A DNA stretch of 64,000 bases from Zobellia roscoffensis (GTDB lineage: Bacteria > Bacteroidota > Bacteroidia > Flavobacteriales > Flavobacteriaceae). Shown in pieces: positions 45,322-54,062 of this stretch (the stretch's first letter is position 1; each line of letters opens with the position of its first letter). The notes beneath the pieces were generated by a model. The model was not told the origin of the DNA. It searched no databases and saw nothing but the letters and a program-made list of their open reading frames with translations. The position numbers and the translations under genes are program-made. Location of the stretch: positions 2,631,646 through 2,695,645 of the forward strand of contig NZ_JADDXT010000002.1 in NCBI RefSeq assembly GCF_015330165.1, in the 5' to 3' direction.

Positions 45322-45364
45322 CGGCCGGTTATTCTATTTCTAGAGTATCCGGCCGTTTTTTTTT
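45322..45364 (+). terminator. Terminator after valS
   Basis: CGGCCGG (45322-45328) pairs with CCGGCCG (45349-45355). An inner ATTCTA/TAGAGT helix extends the stem, and nine T follow. The T-run is followed at once by seven G (45365-45371). Confidence 0.85.
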
Positions 45365-45487
45365 GGGGGGGTATGAAATAGTTCCAAGCAACTTTTTCAC
45401 CAGTAACGCTAGATTAGCGGAACCGGTTAGAACAGCTATATTCAGCCTTCTGTACAGATGTTTCAACTAAAATTGCATCGTAATAAA

Positions 45488-45501
45488 TGAATCTATATTC
45501 A
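45488..45501. promoter_or_regulatory. Candidate TetR operator in the promoter of the regulator
   Basis: TGAATCTATATTCA has TGAA/TTCA half sites around a 6 bp core. It lies 22 bp before the GTG at 45524 and just upstream of TATATTAG (45512-45519), a near -7 box. A regulator bound here would cover the -33 region. Confidence 0.5.
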
Positions 45502-45523
45502 CTTTAATTGCTATATTAGTCAG

Positions 45524-46093
45524 GTGAGAGTTAAAGATGACACTAAGATTAGTACAATTTTTGAAGCGACTGTTGAGTTGACTTCTGAAGTTGGGTTAAA
45601 TAAACTTACCATGTCATCTATTGCCGAAAAGGCTCAATTGGCTTCCGGAACTTTGTATATATATTTTGATAGTAAAGAAAAACTATTAAATGAGCTGTAC
45701 AAGCATTTGTTAGTTCGCGGTACACTTTCATTATTACCTTCTGTGCAGCATCTTCCGTTGAAAAAACAGTTTTGGGTTATATGGTCTAACGTACTAAAAT
45801 TCCGTGTTTCCAATAGCTCAGAGGTGGTTTTTATGCATCAATTCCGGTATTCATCTTATGTATCGGAAGAAACAAATGAACTTGATGAACAGTTTTTAAG
45901 CTATTTAAAAACGATGTTGAATAAAGGTAAAGAAGAGCTAATTGTAAAAAATATTGATAACCGTTTGATGATTTCATTGTTATATGGATACGCCAATACT
46001 TTTTCGAGACAATTGGTCAAGGATAAAATTGAGTTAACGGATAGTTTGATGGAGCAATCTTTTCGTGTGTGTTGGGATGCCATAAAATCATAA
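45524..46093 (+). CDS. TetR/AcrR family transcriptional regulator
   Basis: 189 residues from GTG 45524. The N-terminal helix-turn-helix is clear: ISTIFEATVELTSEVGLNKLTMSSIAEKA followed by GTLYIYFDSKEKLLNELY, broken here around residues 8-65. The C-terminal ligand domain (about 70-189) is helical and not assignable to an inducer. The gene is flanked by two palindromes with the same core (45488-45501 and 46112-46125), which suggests autoregulation. No obvious target gene is divergently placed; the secreted protein and membrane hydroxylase downstream are candidates. Confidence 0.88.
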   Translation: MRVKDDTKISTIFEATVELTSEVGLNKLTMSSIAEKAQLASGTLYIYFDSKEKLLNELYKHLLVRGTLSLLPSVQHLPLKKQFWVIWSNVLKFRVSNSSEVVFMHQFRYSSYVSEETNELDEQFLSYLKTMLNKGKEELIVKNIDNRLMISLLYGYANTFSRQLVKDKIELTDSLMEQSFRVCWDAIKS

Positions 46094-46100
46094 AATTTTA

Positions 46101-46136
46101 ACGTTTATAAATGAACCTATATTCATTTATAAACGT
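46101..46136. promoter_or_regulatory. Perfect 15 bp palindrome just after the tetR gene, sharing the operator core
   Basis: ACGTTTATAAATGAA (46101-46115) and TTCATTTATAAACGT (46122-46136) are exact inverted repeats around CCTATA. The core TGAACCTATATTCA differs at one position from the site upstream of the regulator. It could be a second operator; there is no T-run, so a terminator is less likely. Confidence 0.55.
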
Positions 46137-46387
46137 ATATTGTAATGTCTTATCAGTGTAACGACATGAAAAATTAGATTATAATAGCTCCATAGTCTTA
46201 CTTGGATACTTATTTTTTGAGGATTGTCTAATCTGCTTAAGTCATTGGAGGCCCCATTTGTCATAATCCTACGTGTTCCCCCACTTTATGGCTTCGGGGT
46301 CCTTCTTTTTAGACTTCCCTCATAAATTTTGCTGCTTTTGGTGTAAAAATTAATTTTTCGCTTTATATTTATGTAAACCAGCATATT

Positions 46388-46981
46388 ATGAAAAACATCC
46401 TATTTTGTATTGCCTTTTTCTCAGTCTTTTTTATGACTTCTCAAGAAACTAAGGTGGAGATTCTTTCTCCAGAAATTCAAATAAAAACAGCCGTTTTGCC
46501 AGCTCCGGAAGCAGATAAAGATGCTGCAATGGTCTATGGTTATGATAGCTCGGGAAGCTTGATGGTTCTCAGGGAAGGTTTTAATAATCTTGTTTGTATT
46601 GCAGATGATCCGTCAAAAGAGGGAATAAGTGTGGCTTGTTATTCAAAGTCGTTAGAGCCTTTTATGAAGCGAGGAAGGGAACTTACGTTGGAAGGAAAAA
46701 ATACTAAGGAGAAAAGAGAGATACAGGGCGCTGAGGTTGCAGCGGGTAAATGGCAAATGCCTATCGTTCCCAGTATGCTCTATATTTATTACGGAAGTGA
46801 CGAGGCGTATGACAAGAAAACAGGTGAGTTGGGAAATGGTCAATATCGTTATGTTATTTATACACCCTTTGCTACTGTTGAGTCTACCGGTTTACCGTCA
46901 AAACCACATGAAAAGGGAATGCCTTGGTTAATGGATCCCGGAACTTTTCGAGCTCATATAATGGTTGGTCCTTTTAATTAG
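46388..46981 (+). CDS. Secreted protein of unknown function
   Basis: 197 residues. The signal peptide ends in FMTSQ (about residue 19). I do not recognise the family. Visible features are GSLMVLREGFNNLVCIADDP, split at 54-73, two cysteines (the other in VACYS), and a conserved-looking end MPWLMDPGTFRAHIMVG. There are no metal-binding or catalytic motifs. TATATTTA, one base off the -7 consensus, lies about 20 bp upstream. It follows the tetR palindrome by 250 bp and precedes the sterol-desaturase-type gene by 78 bp, so it may be a target of that regulator. Confidence 0.7.
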   Translation: MKNILFCIAFFSVFFMTSQETKVEILSPEIQIKTAVLPAPEADKDAAMVYGYDSSGSLMVLREGFNNLVCIADDPSKEGISVACYSKSLEPFMKRGRELTLEGKNTKEKREIQGAEVAAGKWQMPIVPSMLYIYYGSDEAYDKKTGELGNGQYRYVIYTPFATVESTGLPSKPHEKGMPWLMDPGTFRAHIMVGPFN

Positions 46982-47059
46982 ATTCGGCTCAATTCAAAAA
47001 CTGTTCGTCTCTATTTATAGAGAAATATCAATACTAAATCAAAATTTAAAACTCCCAAA

Positions 47060-48328
47060 GTGGAAAGTTATGCTCAGGCGCTTTTGTATGCAATTCCATT
47101 TTTTGTGGTGCTTTTGGCCATAGAAATAGGATATGGCTATTTTGTGAAAGATCAGAAGCATAAAGTGCTGGATTCGGTTTCAAGTATCAGCGCAGGTTTT
47201 ACCAATATCATCAAAGATACTTTGGGTTTGGGTTTTATCTTGGTGACCTATCCTATTTTATTGGAGAATTTGGCCGTGTTTACATTAGAGAGTACTTGGC
47301 TTCTATGGATTGTGGCCTTTGTAGTCATAGATTTTGCAGGATATTGGAACCACAGGCTAAATCATAAGGTAAACTTTTTCTGGAATCAACATGTTATTCA
47401 TCACAGCAGCGAAGAGTTTAATCTTGCATGTGCGTTGCGCCAGTCTATTTCTAATTTAATTGGTTATTTTCCCTTACTATTGATTCCGGCTGCTTTCTTT
47501 GGGGTGCCTAACGAGATAATAGCCATACTAGCTCCAATTCATTTATTTGCGCAATTTTGGTACCACACACAGCACATAGGTAAAATGGGTTGGGCAGAGT
47601 ATATTATTGTTACGCCATCACAACATAGGGTTCATCACGCAATAAATCCTGAATATATAGATAAGAATTTGGGACAGATTCTTTGTGTCTGGGATCGTTG
47701 GTTTGGTACGTTTCAAGAAGAGTTGGAGGACGTACCTCCCCAGTATGGCGTATTAAAACCAGCTTCTACATGGAATCCTGTTCCTATTAATTTTCAACAC
47801 CTTTGGCGATTGATGCAAGATGCGCGGCGCACTAAGAGCTATTTAGATAAATTGCGTATATGGTTTATGCCCACGGGTTGGAGGCCAGAGGACGTTAAAA
47901 CAAAATATCCTATCGAAATTATTGAAGATGTCTATGGCTTTACGCGATACGACACCCAGCCATCCATAGCTTTAAAAGTATACGCTATTTTTCAACTCAT
48001 TGCCACAACACTATTTTTATGGTTCATGTTTTTTAACTATACCGAGATTGGAGTGAGCGGACTTTTAGTATTCGGTTTTATAGTTTTTGTCGGTATTTAT
48101 GGGTACACTACTTTAATGGACCGAAAACCATATGCCGTTTATATTGAACTTTTCAGGGGTATAGTAGGATTGGTGTTGATTTCTATTATGGGTGATTGGT
48201 TCGGTATGAATAGCTACATTACTTTCGGAAGTTGGCTTGTTGCTATCTATTTTATGATTACTATATTTTTCGGTTTTTATTTTACCTATTTTGAATCTGC
48301 CGTTCACAATAGAAAAACAATGGTTTGA
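47060..48328 (+). CDS. Fatty acid hydroxylase/sterol desaturase superfamily membrane enzyme
   Basis: 422 residues from GTG 47060. Several membrane helices surround the di-iron histidine motifs: H98-x3-H102, H111-x2-HH115, and H189-x2-HH193 (HRVHHAINPEYID), with further His at 161, 169 and 172. The Asn/Pro after the last motif and the extra C-terminal membrane helices (about 310-415) resemble the alkylglycerol monooxygenase (TMEM195-like) branch. Such enzymes oxidise lipid chains or ether lipids with oxygen; the substrate is not known. Confidence 0.85.
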   Translation: MESYAQALLYAIPFFVVLLAIEIGYGYFVKDQKHKVLDSVSSISAGFTNIIKDTLGLGFILVTYPILLENLAVFTLESTWLLWIVAFVVIDFAGYWNHRLNHKVNFFWNQHVIHHSSEEFNLACALRQSISNLIGYFPLLLIPAAFFGVPNEIIAILAPIHLFAQFWYHTQHIGKMGWAEYIIVTPSQHRVHHAINPEYIDKNLGQILCVWDRWFGTFQEELEDVPPQYGVLKPASTWNPVPINFQHLWRLMQDARRTKSYLDKLRIWFMPTGWRPEDVKTKYPIEIIEDVYGFTRYDTQPSIALKVYAIFQLIATTLFLWFMFFNYTEIGVSGLLVFGFIVFVGIYGYTTLMDRKPYAVYIELFRGIVGLVLISIMGDWFGMNSYITFGSWLVAIYFMITIFFGFYFTYFESAVHNRKTMV

Positions 48329-48403
48329 TTGCATTTTGATACCTTAGCTCTAGCTAATGCTTAATTAAAAAGAGCATATTATTTTTTAGATAACAGTTAT
48401 TTT

Positions 48404-49165
48404 ATGAGACCTTATATTTTAGCAGAGACCAATTGGAAAGCCTTAAAGGACGAGAAATTTGATTTAGCCATATTGCCATGGGGAGCTACTGAGGCCCATA
48501 ACTATCATTTACCCTATGCAACCGATAATATTCAGGCCGATTATATGACGGCAGAGGCTGCGCGTGTGGCATGGGAAAGAGGAGGGAAACCTATCGTGTT
48601 GCCTACGCTGCCATTTGGAGTTAATACAGGCCAATCTGATATATATCTTGATATAAATTTAAATCCTAGTACACAGCTTGCTATTTTGACTGACATAGTA
48701 GAGGTTCTTAATAGACAAGGCGTGTATAAATTATTGATATTTAATGGTCATGGCGGCAATAACTTTAAACCTTTAGTACGTGAGCTGGGCTATAAGTTCC
48801 CTAAGATGTTTATTAGCTTTTGTTTCTTTCCGGGGGTTTTGGACAAAGGCTTGTATTTTGAAGAAAAAGGAGATCATGCAGATGAGATGGAAACTAGCCT
48901 GATGCTTCATTTACAACCAGATTTGGTATTGCCCAGGGAAAAATGGGGTGATGGGGCTTCTAAGAAGTATAAAATTAAATCCTTTTCGGAAGGTTGGGCT
49001 TGGGCCGAAAGAAAATGGTCAGAAATTAGTAAGGATACCGGCGTGGGCAATCCTCATAAAGCAACAAAAGAAAAGGGTGAGCGATTTTTTAAAGATGTGA
49101 CCCTAAAAATGGGTGATTTTATATACGAACTCTGTAAAGCAGATACTAACGATTTATACGAGTAA
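48404..49165 (+). CDS. Creatininase family amidohydrolase
   Basis: 253 residues. Metal-ligand positions match the family: E30 and H32 in GATEAHNYHLP, D41, H116 in FNGHGGNN, and acidic residues in DHADEMETS at about 157-165. Family members hydrolyse small cyclic or linear amides (creatinine, formamide-type intermediates); the substrate cannot be told here. It starts 75 bp after the hydroxylase gene and could share its transcript. It is convergent with the acbp gene, 13 bp apart. Confidence 0.86.
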   Translation: MRPYILAETNWKALKDEKFDLAILPWGATEAHNYHLPYATDNIQADYMTAEAARVAWERGGKPIVLPTLPFGVNTGQSDIYLDINLNPSTQLAILTDIVEVLNRQGVYKLLIFNGHGGNNFKPLVRELGYKFPKMFISFCFFPGVLDKGLYFEEKGDHADEMETSLMLHLQPDLVLPREKWGDGASKKYKIKSFSEGWAWAERKWSEISKDTGVGNPHKATKEKGERFFKDVTLKMGDFIYELCKADTNDLYE

Positions 49166-49178
49166 CAAAAATAATGGA

Positions 49179-49445
49179 TTAGCTTTTTTTACGCACCTCG
49201 TTCTTAACAAGTTTAATATAAGCCCTCATAGCATCATCTCGCTTTATATTCTTTGCTTGAATAAGGGCGTTAGCTTTAAAAGCATTGATTAAAGGGGTGC
49301 TGCTACCAGGATTGCTATAGTTTTTGTTAGCTATCTTGTAATAGGCATAAAGCTTCAATAGTAGATCGGCCGGCAGTGGTTTGGTAAAGTTGTTCATAAA
49401 CTCTACCGCCTTGTCAAAATCAGTATGTAATTTCTCCTTCTTCAT
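49179..49445 (-). CDS. Acyl-CoA-binding protein
   Basis: 88 residues, standard ACBP length. The four-helix signature appears as DFDKAVEFMN, LLLKLYAYYKIAN (the Y-x-x-Y-K ligand motif), and DDAMRAYIKLVKNE. It binds long-chain acyl-CoA in the cytoplasm. The ATG lies inside the phosphatidylserine decarboxylase gene (26 bp overlap), so it is the last gene of a phospholipid operon and translation is coupled. Confidence 0.85.
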   Translation of the reverse strand: MKKEKLHTDFDKAVEFMNNFTKPLPADLLLKLYAYYKIANKNYSNPGSSTPLINAFKANALIQAKNIKRDDAMRAYIKLVKNEVRKKS

Positions 49446-50103
49446 TCTTCTTTAGAACAGCGGCAACACAAGTTTCAGCACCGATTACTTTCTGATTTAA
49501 TTTAACGGTAATAGCACAATCCAGGGGCAAGAATAAATCAACTCTAGAGCCAAATTTGATAAAACCAGCGTCCTCACCTTGCTGAACATTATCACCTTCT
49601 TCTGCGTAGTTAACTATACGTCTAGCCAAAGCACCAGCGATTTGTCTGTAGAGAATGTCACCAAATTTTGGTGTACGTATCACAACAGTTGTTCTTTCGT
49701 TCTCTGTACTGGATTTAGGGTGCCAAGCTACCAAATACTTTCCAGGGTGATATTTTGAGTATTTTACACTTCCACTAGCCGGGTAACGTGTAACATGAAC
49801 GTTGGTTGGTGACATGAAAATAGAAACTTGTATGCGTTTTTCTTTGAAATATTCAGTTTCTTCAACCTCTTCAATAACAACTACTTTTCCGTCTACGGGA
49901 GCTAAAATTTCATCAAAGTTTTTTGCGGCTCTACGGGTTGGGTTTCTGAAGAACTGTAGTATTAAGATTAAAAATACAACGGCAATTAATTGAATTCCTA
50001 TGCGAAGCCAAGGAATATCAATAGCGTATTGAGAACCAAGTATGATTACAGCAACAATAAAAAAGGTGATCAGAATAATTTTTTGACCCTCTCTATGAAA
50101 CAT
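49420..50103 (-). CDS. psd: Phosphatidylserine decarboxylase proenzyme family protein
   Basis: 227 residues, the short form. Two membrane segments near the N-terminus (about 8-45) precede the catalytic domain with LAPVDGKVV, FMSPTNVHVTRYPASG and the self-cleavage motif FGSR in KFGSRVDLFLP, where the Ser becomes the pyruvoyl group. It makes phosphatidylethanolamine from phosphatidylserine. It follows cdsA with an 11 bp overlap, consistent with a phospholipid pathway unit. Confidence 0.9.
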   Translation of the reverse strand: MFHREGQKIILITFFIVAVIILGSQYAIDIPWLRIGIQLIAVVFLILILQFFRNPTRRAAKNFDEILAPVDGKVVVIEEVEETEYFKEKRIQVSIFMSPTNVHVTRYPASGSVKYSKYHPGKYLVAWHPKSSTENERTTVVIRTPKFGDILYRQIAGALARRIVNYAEEGDNVQQGEDAGFIKFGSRVDLFLPLDCAITVKLNQKVIGAETCVAAVLKKNEEGEITY

Positions 50104-50896
50104 GGGCGAATATTTTTAAGGTTAAGTACGCAAACGGTGCAGCAAATATTAAACTATCTAAGCGATCTAACATGCCGCCATGGCCAGGTAAAATAGCACC
50201 ACTATCTTTTACGCCCGCCGTTCTTTTAAATTTTGACTCGATTAAATCCCCTAGGTTCCCAGCTATTACTATAACTACGGCTAATACTACCCATTGCATG
50301 GGGTTTAAAATAGGTTCATATTTAGCCATAAAATAAGCTGATCCAACAGCAAAAACTAATCCGCCTAGAGCACCTTCAATCGTTTTCTTAGGTGATACCG
50401 CAGGAAACAACTTGGTGCGCCCAAAGCTACGACCTACTATGTAAGCAAACGAATCATTTACCCAAATTAAGATAAAAATACCTATAATTAAAAACTTGGC
50501 AAAGTCATTATTGGTATATGGAATCATTGTAAGGAAGATGCAACCACCGCCTACATAGAATAAACCAATAAGAAATTTTTGAACGGTATTGAAAAGTCTT
50601 GTCCGTTTTGAGAAAAGGTAAAAAAGTAACATGGAATTAACGACCAAGGTACAACCCAATAGGGCATAGACCAGAATCATATCACTTACAAAGTAGATGA
50701 ATGCCCACCATAGAATTAAATAGGCGCCATAAATATGAAGTCCTTTTAAATCAACAAGCTTTTTGTATTCGTTTAGACAGGCAAGCCCAAAAATCATAAA
50801 TAAAAAATCGAAAGCGTCTGAGCTTAAAAAAACTGCGGACAACAATAAAAAGATGTAAACAGCTCCTGTAAGCGAACGTCTTAAAACTTCCCTCAT
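50093..50896 (-). CDS. cdsA: Phosphatidate cytidylyltransferase
   Basis: 267 residues with about eight membrane helices. The C-terminal signature is visible as GNLGDLIESKFKRTAGVKDSG, split around 215-235, with PGHGGMLDRLDS following. IWVNDSFAYIVGRSFG and SPKKTIEGALGG are also conserved. It makes CDP-diacylglycerol from phosphatidate and CTP at the inner membrane, the precursor used for phosphatidylserine and then by Psd. It begins 5 bp after the LUD gene and overlaps psd. Confidence 0.94.
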   Translation of the reverse strand: MREVLRRSLTGAVYIFLLLSAVFLSSDAFDFLFMIFGLACLNEYKKLVDLKGLHIYGAYLILWWAFIYFVSDMILVYALLGCTLVVNSMLLFYLFSKRTRLFNTVQKFLIGLFYVGGGCIFLTMIPYTNNDFAKFLIIGIFILIWVNDSFAYIVGRSFGRTKLFPAVSPKKTIEGALGGLVFAVGSAYFMAKYEPILNPMQWVVLAVVIVIAGNLGDLIESKFKRTAGVKDSGAILPGHGGMLDRLDSLIFAAPFAYLTLKIFAHVS

Positions 50897-50900
50897 GTTA

Positions 50901-51515
50901 TTATAGGTCTTCCAGAAGTAAGAGATACAGGTTTTTAGAACTGCTTCCGTAAGTTAGAAAATCATCTGAATTTCCTTCGTTGGCCTGAAAGTGTTTTAAT
51001 GTTGTGATGTTTGCGGGAATATTATGGCCATATTTCTTTTTAATGGTTTTTAAACCTTCCCCTATGGATTCAACCAATTGGCTAGTGGTAGCAAATACGA
51101 TTACGTTATATGGTAATTCGTTTAGCTTTTTGTCCATTAATTGATTAGAACAAACTAATATAGAGCCATTTTGAGCTATTAAATGTTCACAAGTGGTAAA
51201 GAACACTTCACTTTCTTTACTTATGTTGGTGAAGCTAATATTTTCTTTGGAAAACTTTTCTTTGAGTTTTGGGTTTATGACATAGAACGGGTGTTCCTGC
51301 CAGCTATTCTCATTAACGATGTTTTTTACCGCCTGAGAAATCTCGGAAAATGAATCGCAGTAAAGAAATTTACCACCATTTTGTTTAAAATGTATGGTAA
51401 ATTTCTCATCTACAGGAATGTTCAGATCAGGCATATGTGCACCTCTAGTTTCCGCTGTTTCTTTGGAAACCTTCTTTTGCTTGCCGCCACCGAATAATTT
51501 GTCAAATAGCCCCAT
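50901..51515 (-). CDS. LUD domain protein (LutC-like)
   Basis: 204 residues. The N-terminus MGLFDKLFGGGKQKK is a short basic leader, followed by a single LUD domain with CEHLIAQNGSILVCSNQ and FATTSQLVESIGEGL. The family includes lactate-utilisation subunits LutB/LutC, but no lutA or lutB is here. In Flavobacteriaceae this gene usually sits between ftsH and cdsA, as it does here, which argues for a different role. Function is unknown. Confidence 0.78.
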   Translation of the reverse strand: MGLFDKLFGGGKQKKVSKETAETRGAHMPDLNIPVDEKFTIHFKQNGGKFLYCDSFSEISQAVKNIVNENSWQEHPFYVINPKLKEKFSKENISFTNISKESEVFFTTCEHLIAQNGSILVCSNQLMDKKLNELPYNVIVFATTSQLVESIGEGLKTIKKKYGHNIPANITTLKHFQANEGNSDDFLTYGSSSKNLYLLLLEDL

Positions 51516-51572
51516 TTGCTCTTGTAAAACTCAATATGCGTTCTCTCTAGTTAAAGAAAACGTTAAATATTC

Positions 51573-53576
51573 TTATTTATTTTCTTCTCCTTCTTCAGTT
51601 AACGCATCCTCTGAGGATATTGAACTATTAGAAATTTTTTCTTGGCCTTTTTTATCGAATTCTTCGCCAAAAGATCTTTTGCCAAAAATCTTCTCTAAAT
51701 CTTCTTTAAAGATGACTTCTTTTTCTAATAATCTTTCTGCAAGGATAGTAAGTTTATCTTTATTATCGGTCAATACCTGAATGGCTCTCTGGTACTGTTC
51801 TTCAATAATTTTAGATATTTCTTCGTCAATCTTCTTTGCAGTATCCTCGCTATAGGGCTTAGAGAAACCATATGAATCTTGCCCTGAAGAATCATAGTAG
51901 GTAATGTTTCCTATTTCTTCATTAAGACCATAAATGGTTACCATAGCTCTAGCTTGCTTGGTTACTTTTTCCAAGTCACTTAATGCTCCGGTAGATATTT
52001 TGTTGAAAATTACTTTTTCAGCAGCTCTACCGCCCATAGTAGCACACATTTCATCTAACATCTGCTCCGGACGTACAATAAGACGTTCTTCTGGCAAATA
52101 CCAAGCGGCACCTAATGATTGACCTCTTGGTACAATTGTAACCTTTACTAGTGGAGCGGCATGCTCAAGCATCCAGCTTGTGGTAGCGTGACCTGCTTCG
52201 TGATAAGCAATAGTTTCTTTCTCACCAGGAGTGATAATTTTATTCTTTTTCTCTAACCCCCCAACAATTCTATCGACAGCATCTAAGAAATCTTGTTTTG
52301 AAACCGCTTTTTTCTCTTTTCTAGCAGCAATTAATGCAGCTTCATTACAGACGTTTGCAATGTCTGCACCTGAGAATCCAGGTGTTTGTCTGGCTAAAAA
52401 GTCTAGATCTAAAGCTTCTGAAGTTTTAATAGGTCTTAAGTGAACTTCAAAAATTTCTTCTCTTTCTCTAATATCTGGTAGGTCTACATATATCTGTCTG
52501 TCAAAACGACCTGCACGCATCAAAGCTTTGTCCAGTACATCTGCACGGTTGGTTGCGGCTAGAACAATAACGTTCGTATTCGTTCCAAAACCATCCATTT
52601 CAGTTAATAACTGATTTAAGGTGTTTTCGCGTTCATCATTAGAACCTGTAAAATTATTTTTACCACGTGCTCTACCAATAGCATCTATTTCATCAATAAA
52701 TATAATGGCAGGAGATTTATCTTTTGCTTGTTTAAAAAGGTCGCGCACTCTAGATGCACCTACACCAACAAACATCTCTACGAAATCAGAGCCTGACAAC
52801 GAGAAGAAAGGTACTTTGGCTTCACCAGCAACGGCTTTTGCCAAAAGTGTCTTACCTGTTCCCGGAGGCCCTACTAGAAGGGCTCCTTTTGGTATTTTAC
52901 CACCTAGGGAAGTATACTTGTCCGGGTTTCTAAGAAACTCTACTATTTCTTCAACTTCTTCTTTCGCGCCTTCAAGACCTGCAACATCTTTAAAGGAAGT
53001 TCTTGTGTCTGTCTTTTCGTCAAAAAGCTTGGCTTTAGATTTACCAATATTAAAGATTTGACCTCCAGCACCGCCGCCGCCGCCGCCAGACATTCTACGC
53101 ATCAAATAAATCCAAATACCAATGATTAAGACAAAAGGTAGTATGCCTAATAGAAGATCCATTAGATAGTTATTGTCCGTATCATAATCGACAATAGTAT
53201 CTAGATTATTTTCTTTTTTGATGTTTTTTATCTCATTCTCAAAGTTCTGCAAATCACCGTAATCCAATACATATTGAGGTACAGCACCGGTTGAAGGAAG
53301 AAAAGGCTTTTCTGCAACATCTTTATGAACATCTTTAGCCATGGCTTCTTCCGTAAGGAAAACTTTTGCCTGGCGCGTATTCGTAATAATCATTATCTCT
53401 TTGACATCACCATTTCTAAGGTATTCCTGCAACTCCGAAGTTGTTGTCTTTCTGGTGCTGGCCAAGTTGCCACTACCTATAAATTGAAAAGCTATTAAAA
53501 GTATTGCAATCAATCCATAAATCCACCATGAGCTGAACTTCGGTTTCTTGGTATTTGTATTATTATCTTTAGCCAT
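51573..53576 (-). CDS. ftsH: ATP-dependent zinc metalloprotease FtsH
   Basis: 667 residues. Two membrane helices (about 17-35 and 138-159) flank a periplasmic domain. The AAA module has Walker A GPPGTGKT at 236-243, Walker [12 protein letters not shown] at 291-301 and the pore motif MFVG. The protease zinc motif is HEAGH at 459-463. It degrades membrane and short-lived cytoplasmic proteins. The gene follows rsfS by 9 bp in the same operon. A Gly-rich linker ([10 protein letters not shown]) after the second helix is encoded by a short GC-rich repeat. Confidence 0.97.
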   Translation of the reverse strand: MAKDNNTNTKKPKFSSWWIYGLIAILLIAFQFIGSGNLASTRKTTTSELQEYLRNGDVKEIMIITNTRQAKVFLTEEAMAKDVHKDVAEKPFLPSTGAVPQYVLDYGDLQNFENEIKNIKKENNLDTIVDYDTDNNYLMDLLLGILPFVLIIGIWIYLMRRMSGGGGGGAGGQIFNIGKSKAKLFDEKTDTRTSFKDVAGLEGAKEEVEEIVEFLRNPDKYTSLGGKIPKGALLVGPPGTGKTLLAKAVAGEAKVPFFSLSGSDFVEMFVGVGASRVRDLFKQAKDKSPAIIFIDEIDAIGRARGKNNFTGSNDERENTLNQLLTEMDGFGTNTNVIVLAATNRADVLDKALMRAGRFDRQIYVDLPDIREREEIFEVHLRPIKTSEALDLDFLARQTPGFSGADIANVCNEAALIAARKEKKAVSKQDFLDAVDRIVGGLEKKNKIITPGEKETIAYHEAGHATTSWMLEHAAPLVKVTIVPRGQSLGAAWYLPEERLIVRPEQMLDEMCATMGGRAAEKVIFNKISTGALSDLEKVTKQARAMVTIYGLNEEIGNITYYDSSGQDSYGFSKPYSEDTAKKIDEEISKIIEEQYQRAIQVLTDNKDKLTILAERLLEKEVIFKEDLEKIFGKRSFGEEFDKKGQEKISNSSISSEDALTEEGEENK

Positions 53577-53585
53577 TATTATTTT

Positions 53586-53969
53586 TTACTGATTCAAACT
53601 GCTACTACTTTCTATTGTGGTTACTTTGGCATCTCCCCAAAGTCCTTCAATATCATAATATTCTCTAATTTGTCTTTGAAAAACGTGTACAACAACATTA
53701 ACATAATCCATTAATACCCACTCGGCGTTATCTTCACCTTCTACATGCCAAGGTTTGTCTTGTATGGATTTGCTAACGATTTTACGAATTGAACCTACTA
53801 TTGCGTTTACGTGCGTATTTGAAGTACCATTGCAAATTATAAAGTAGTCACAAACTGTATTTTCTATATCTCTAAGGTCAAGTAGATTTATATCTTGTCC
53901 CTTAACTTCTTCTATCCCCTGTAATATCAATGCAATTAGTTCATCTGCACTGGCTTTGCTTTTTTGCAT
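53586..53969 (-). CDS. rsfS: Ribosomal silencing factor RsfS
   Basis: 127 residues. It binds ribosomal protein uL14 and blocks subunit joining when nutrients are low. The family pattern is clear: IEEVKGQDINLLDLRDIEN, DYFIICNGTSNTHV and WHVEGEDNAEWVLMDYVNVVVHVF broken over 35-110, ending in YYDIEGLWGDA. It heads the rsfS-ftsH-LUD-cdsA-psd-acbp operon, with a -7 box in the gap to the divergent birA. Confidence 0.95.
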   Translation of the reverse strand: MQKSKASADELIALILQGIEEVKGQDINLLDLRDIENTVCDYFIICNGTSNTHVNAIVGSIRKIVSKSIQDKPWHVEGEDNAEWVLMDYVNVVVHVFQRQIREYYDIEGLWGDAKVTTIESSSSLNQ

Positions 53970-53988
53970 TCAAAAATTTTAGTTTCTA

Positions 53989-53996
53989 CAAAGTTA
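53989..53996 (-). promoter_or_regulatory. Likely -7 box of the rsfS-ftsH operon
   Basis: Minus-strand TAACTTTG matches TAnnTTTG, 19 bp upstream of the rsfS ATG at 53969. Confidence 0.4.
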
Positions 53997-54062
53997 TTAT
54001 TTTTTTGTTCTTTTAGACCTAGTTTTTTATAATAGATACAATATCTTCAAAATGAGCCTAGC

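Noticed and set aside
45299..45523. tRNA or other structured RNA gene after valS
   Set aside because: No cloverleaf or T-loop GTTCGAATC-like sequence; the only strong structure is the terminator.
46137..46387. Small gene or regulatory RNA between the tetR palindrome and the secreted protein gene
   Set aside because: Only a 10-codon frame and a weak CCCC/GGGG hairpin are seen; no supported element.
47008..47023. TCTCTA/TAGAGA hairpin before the lipid hydroxylase gene
   Set aside because: Six AT-rich pairs only, no T-run, likely chance.
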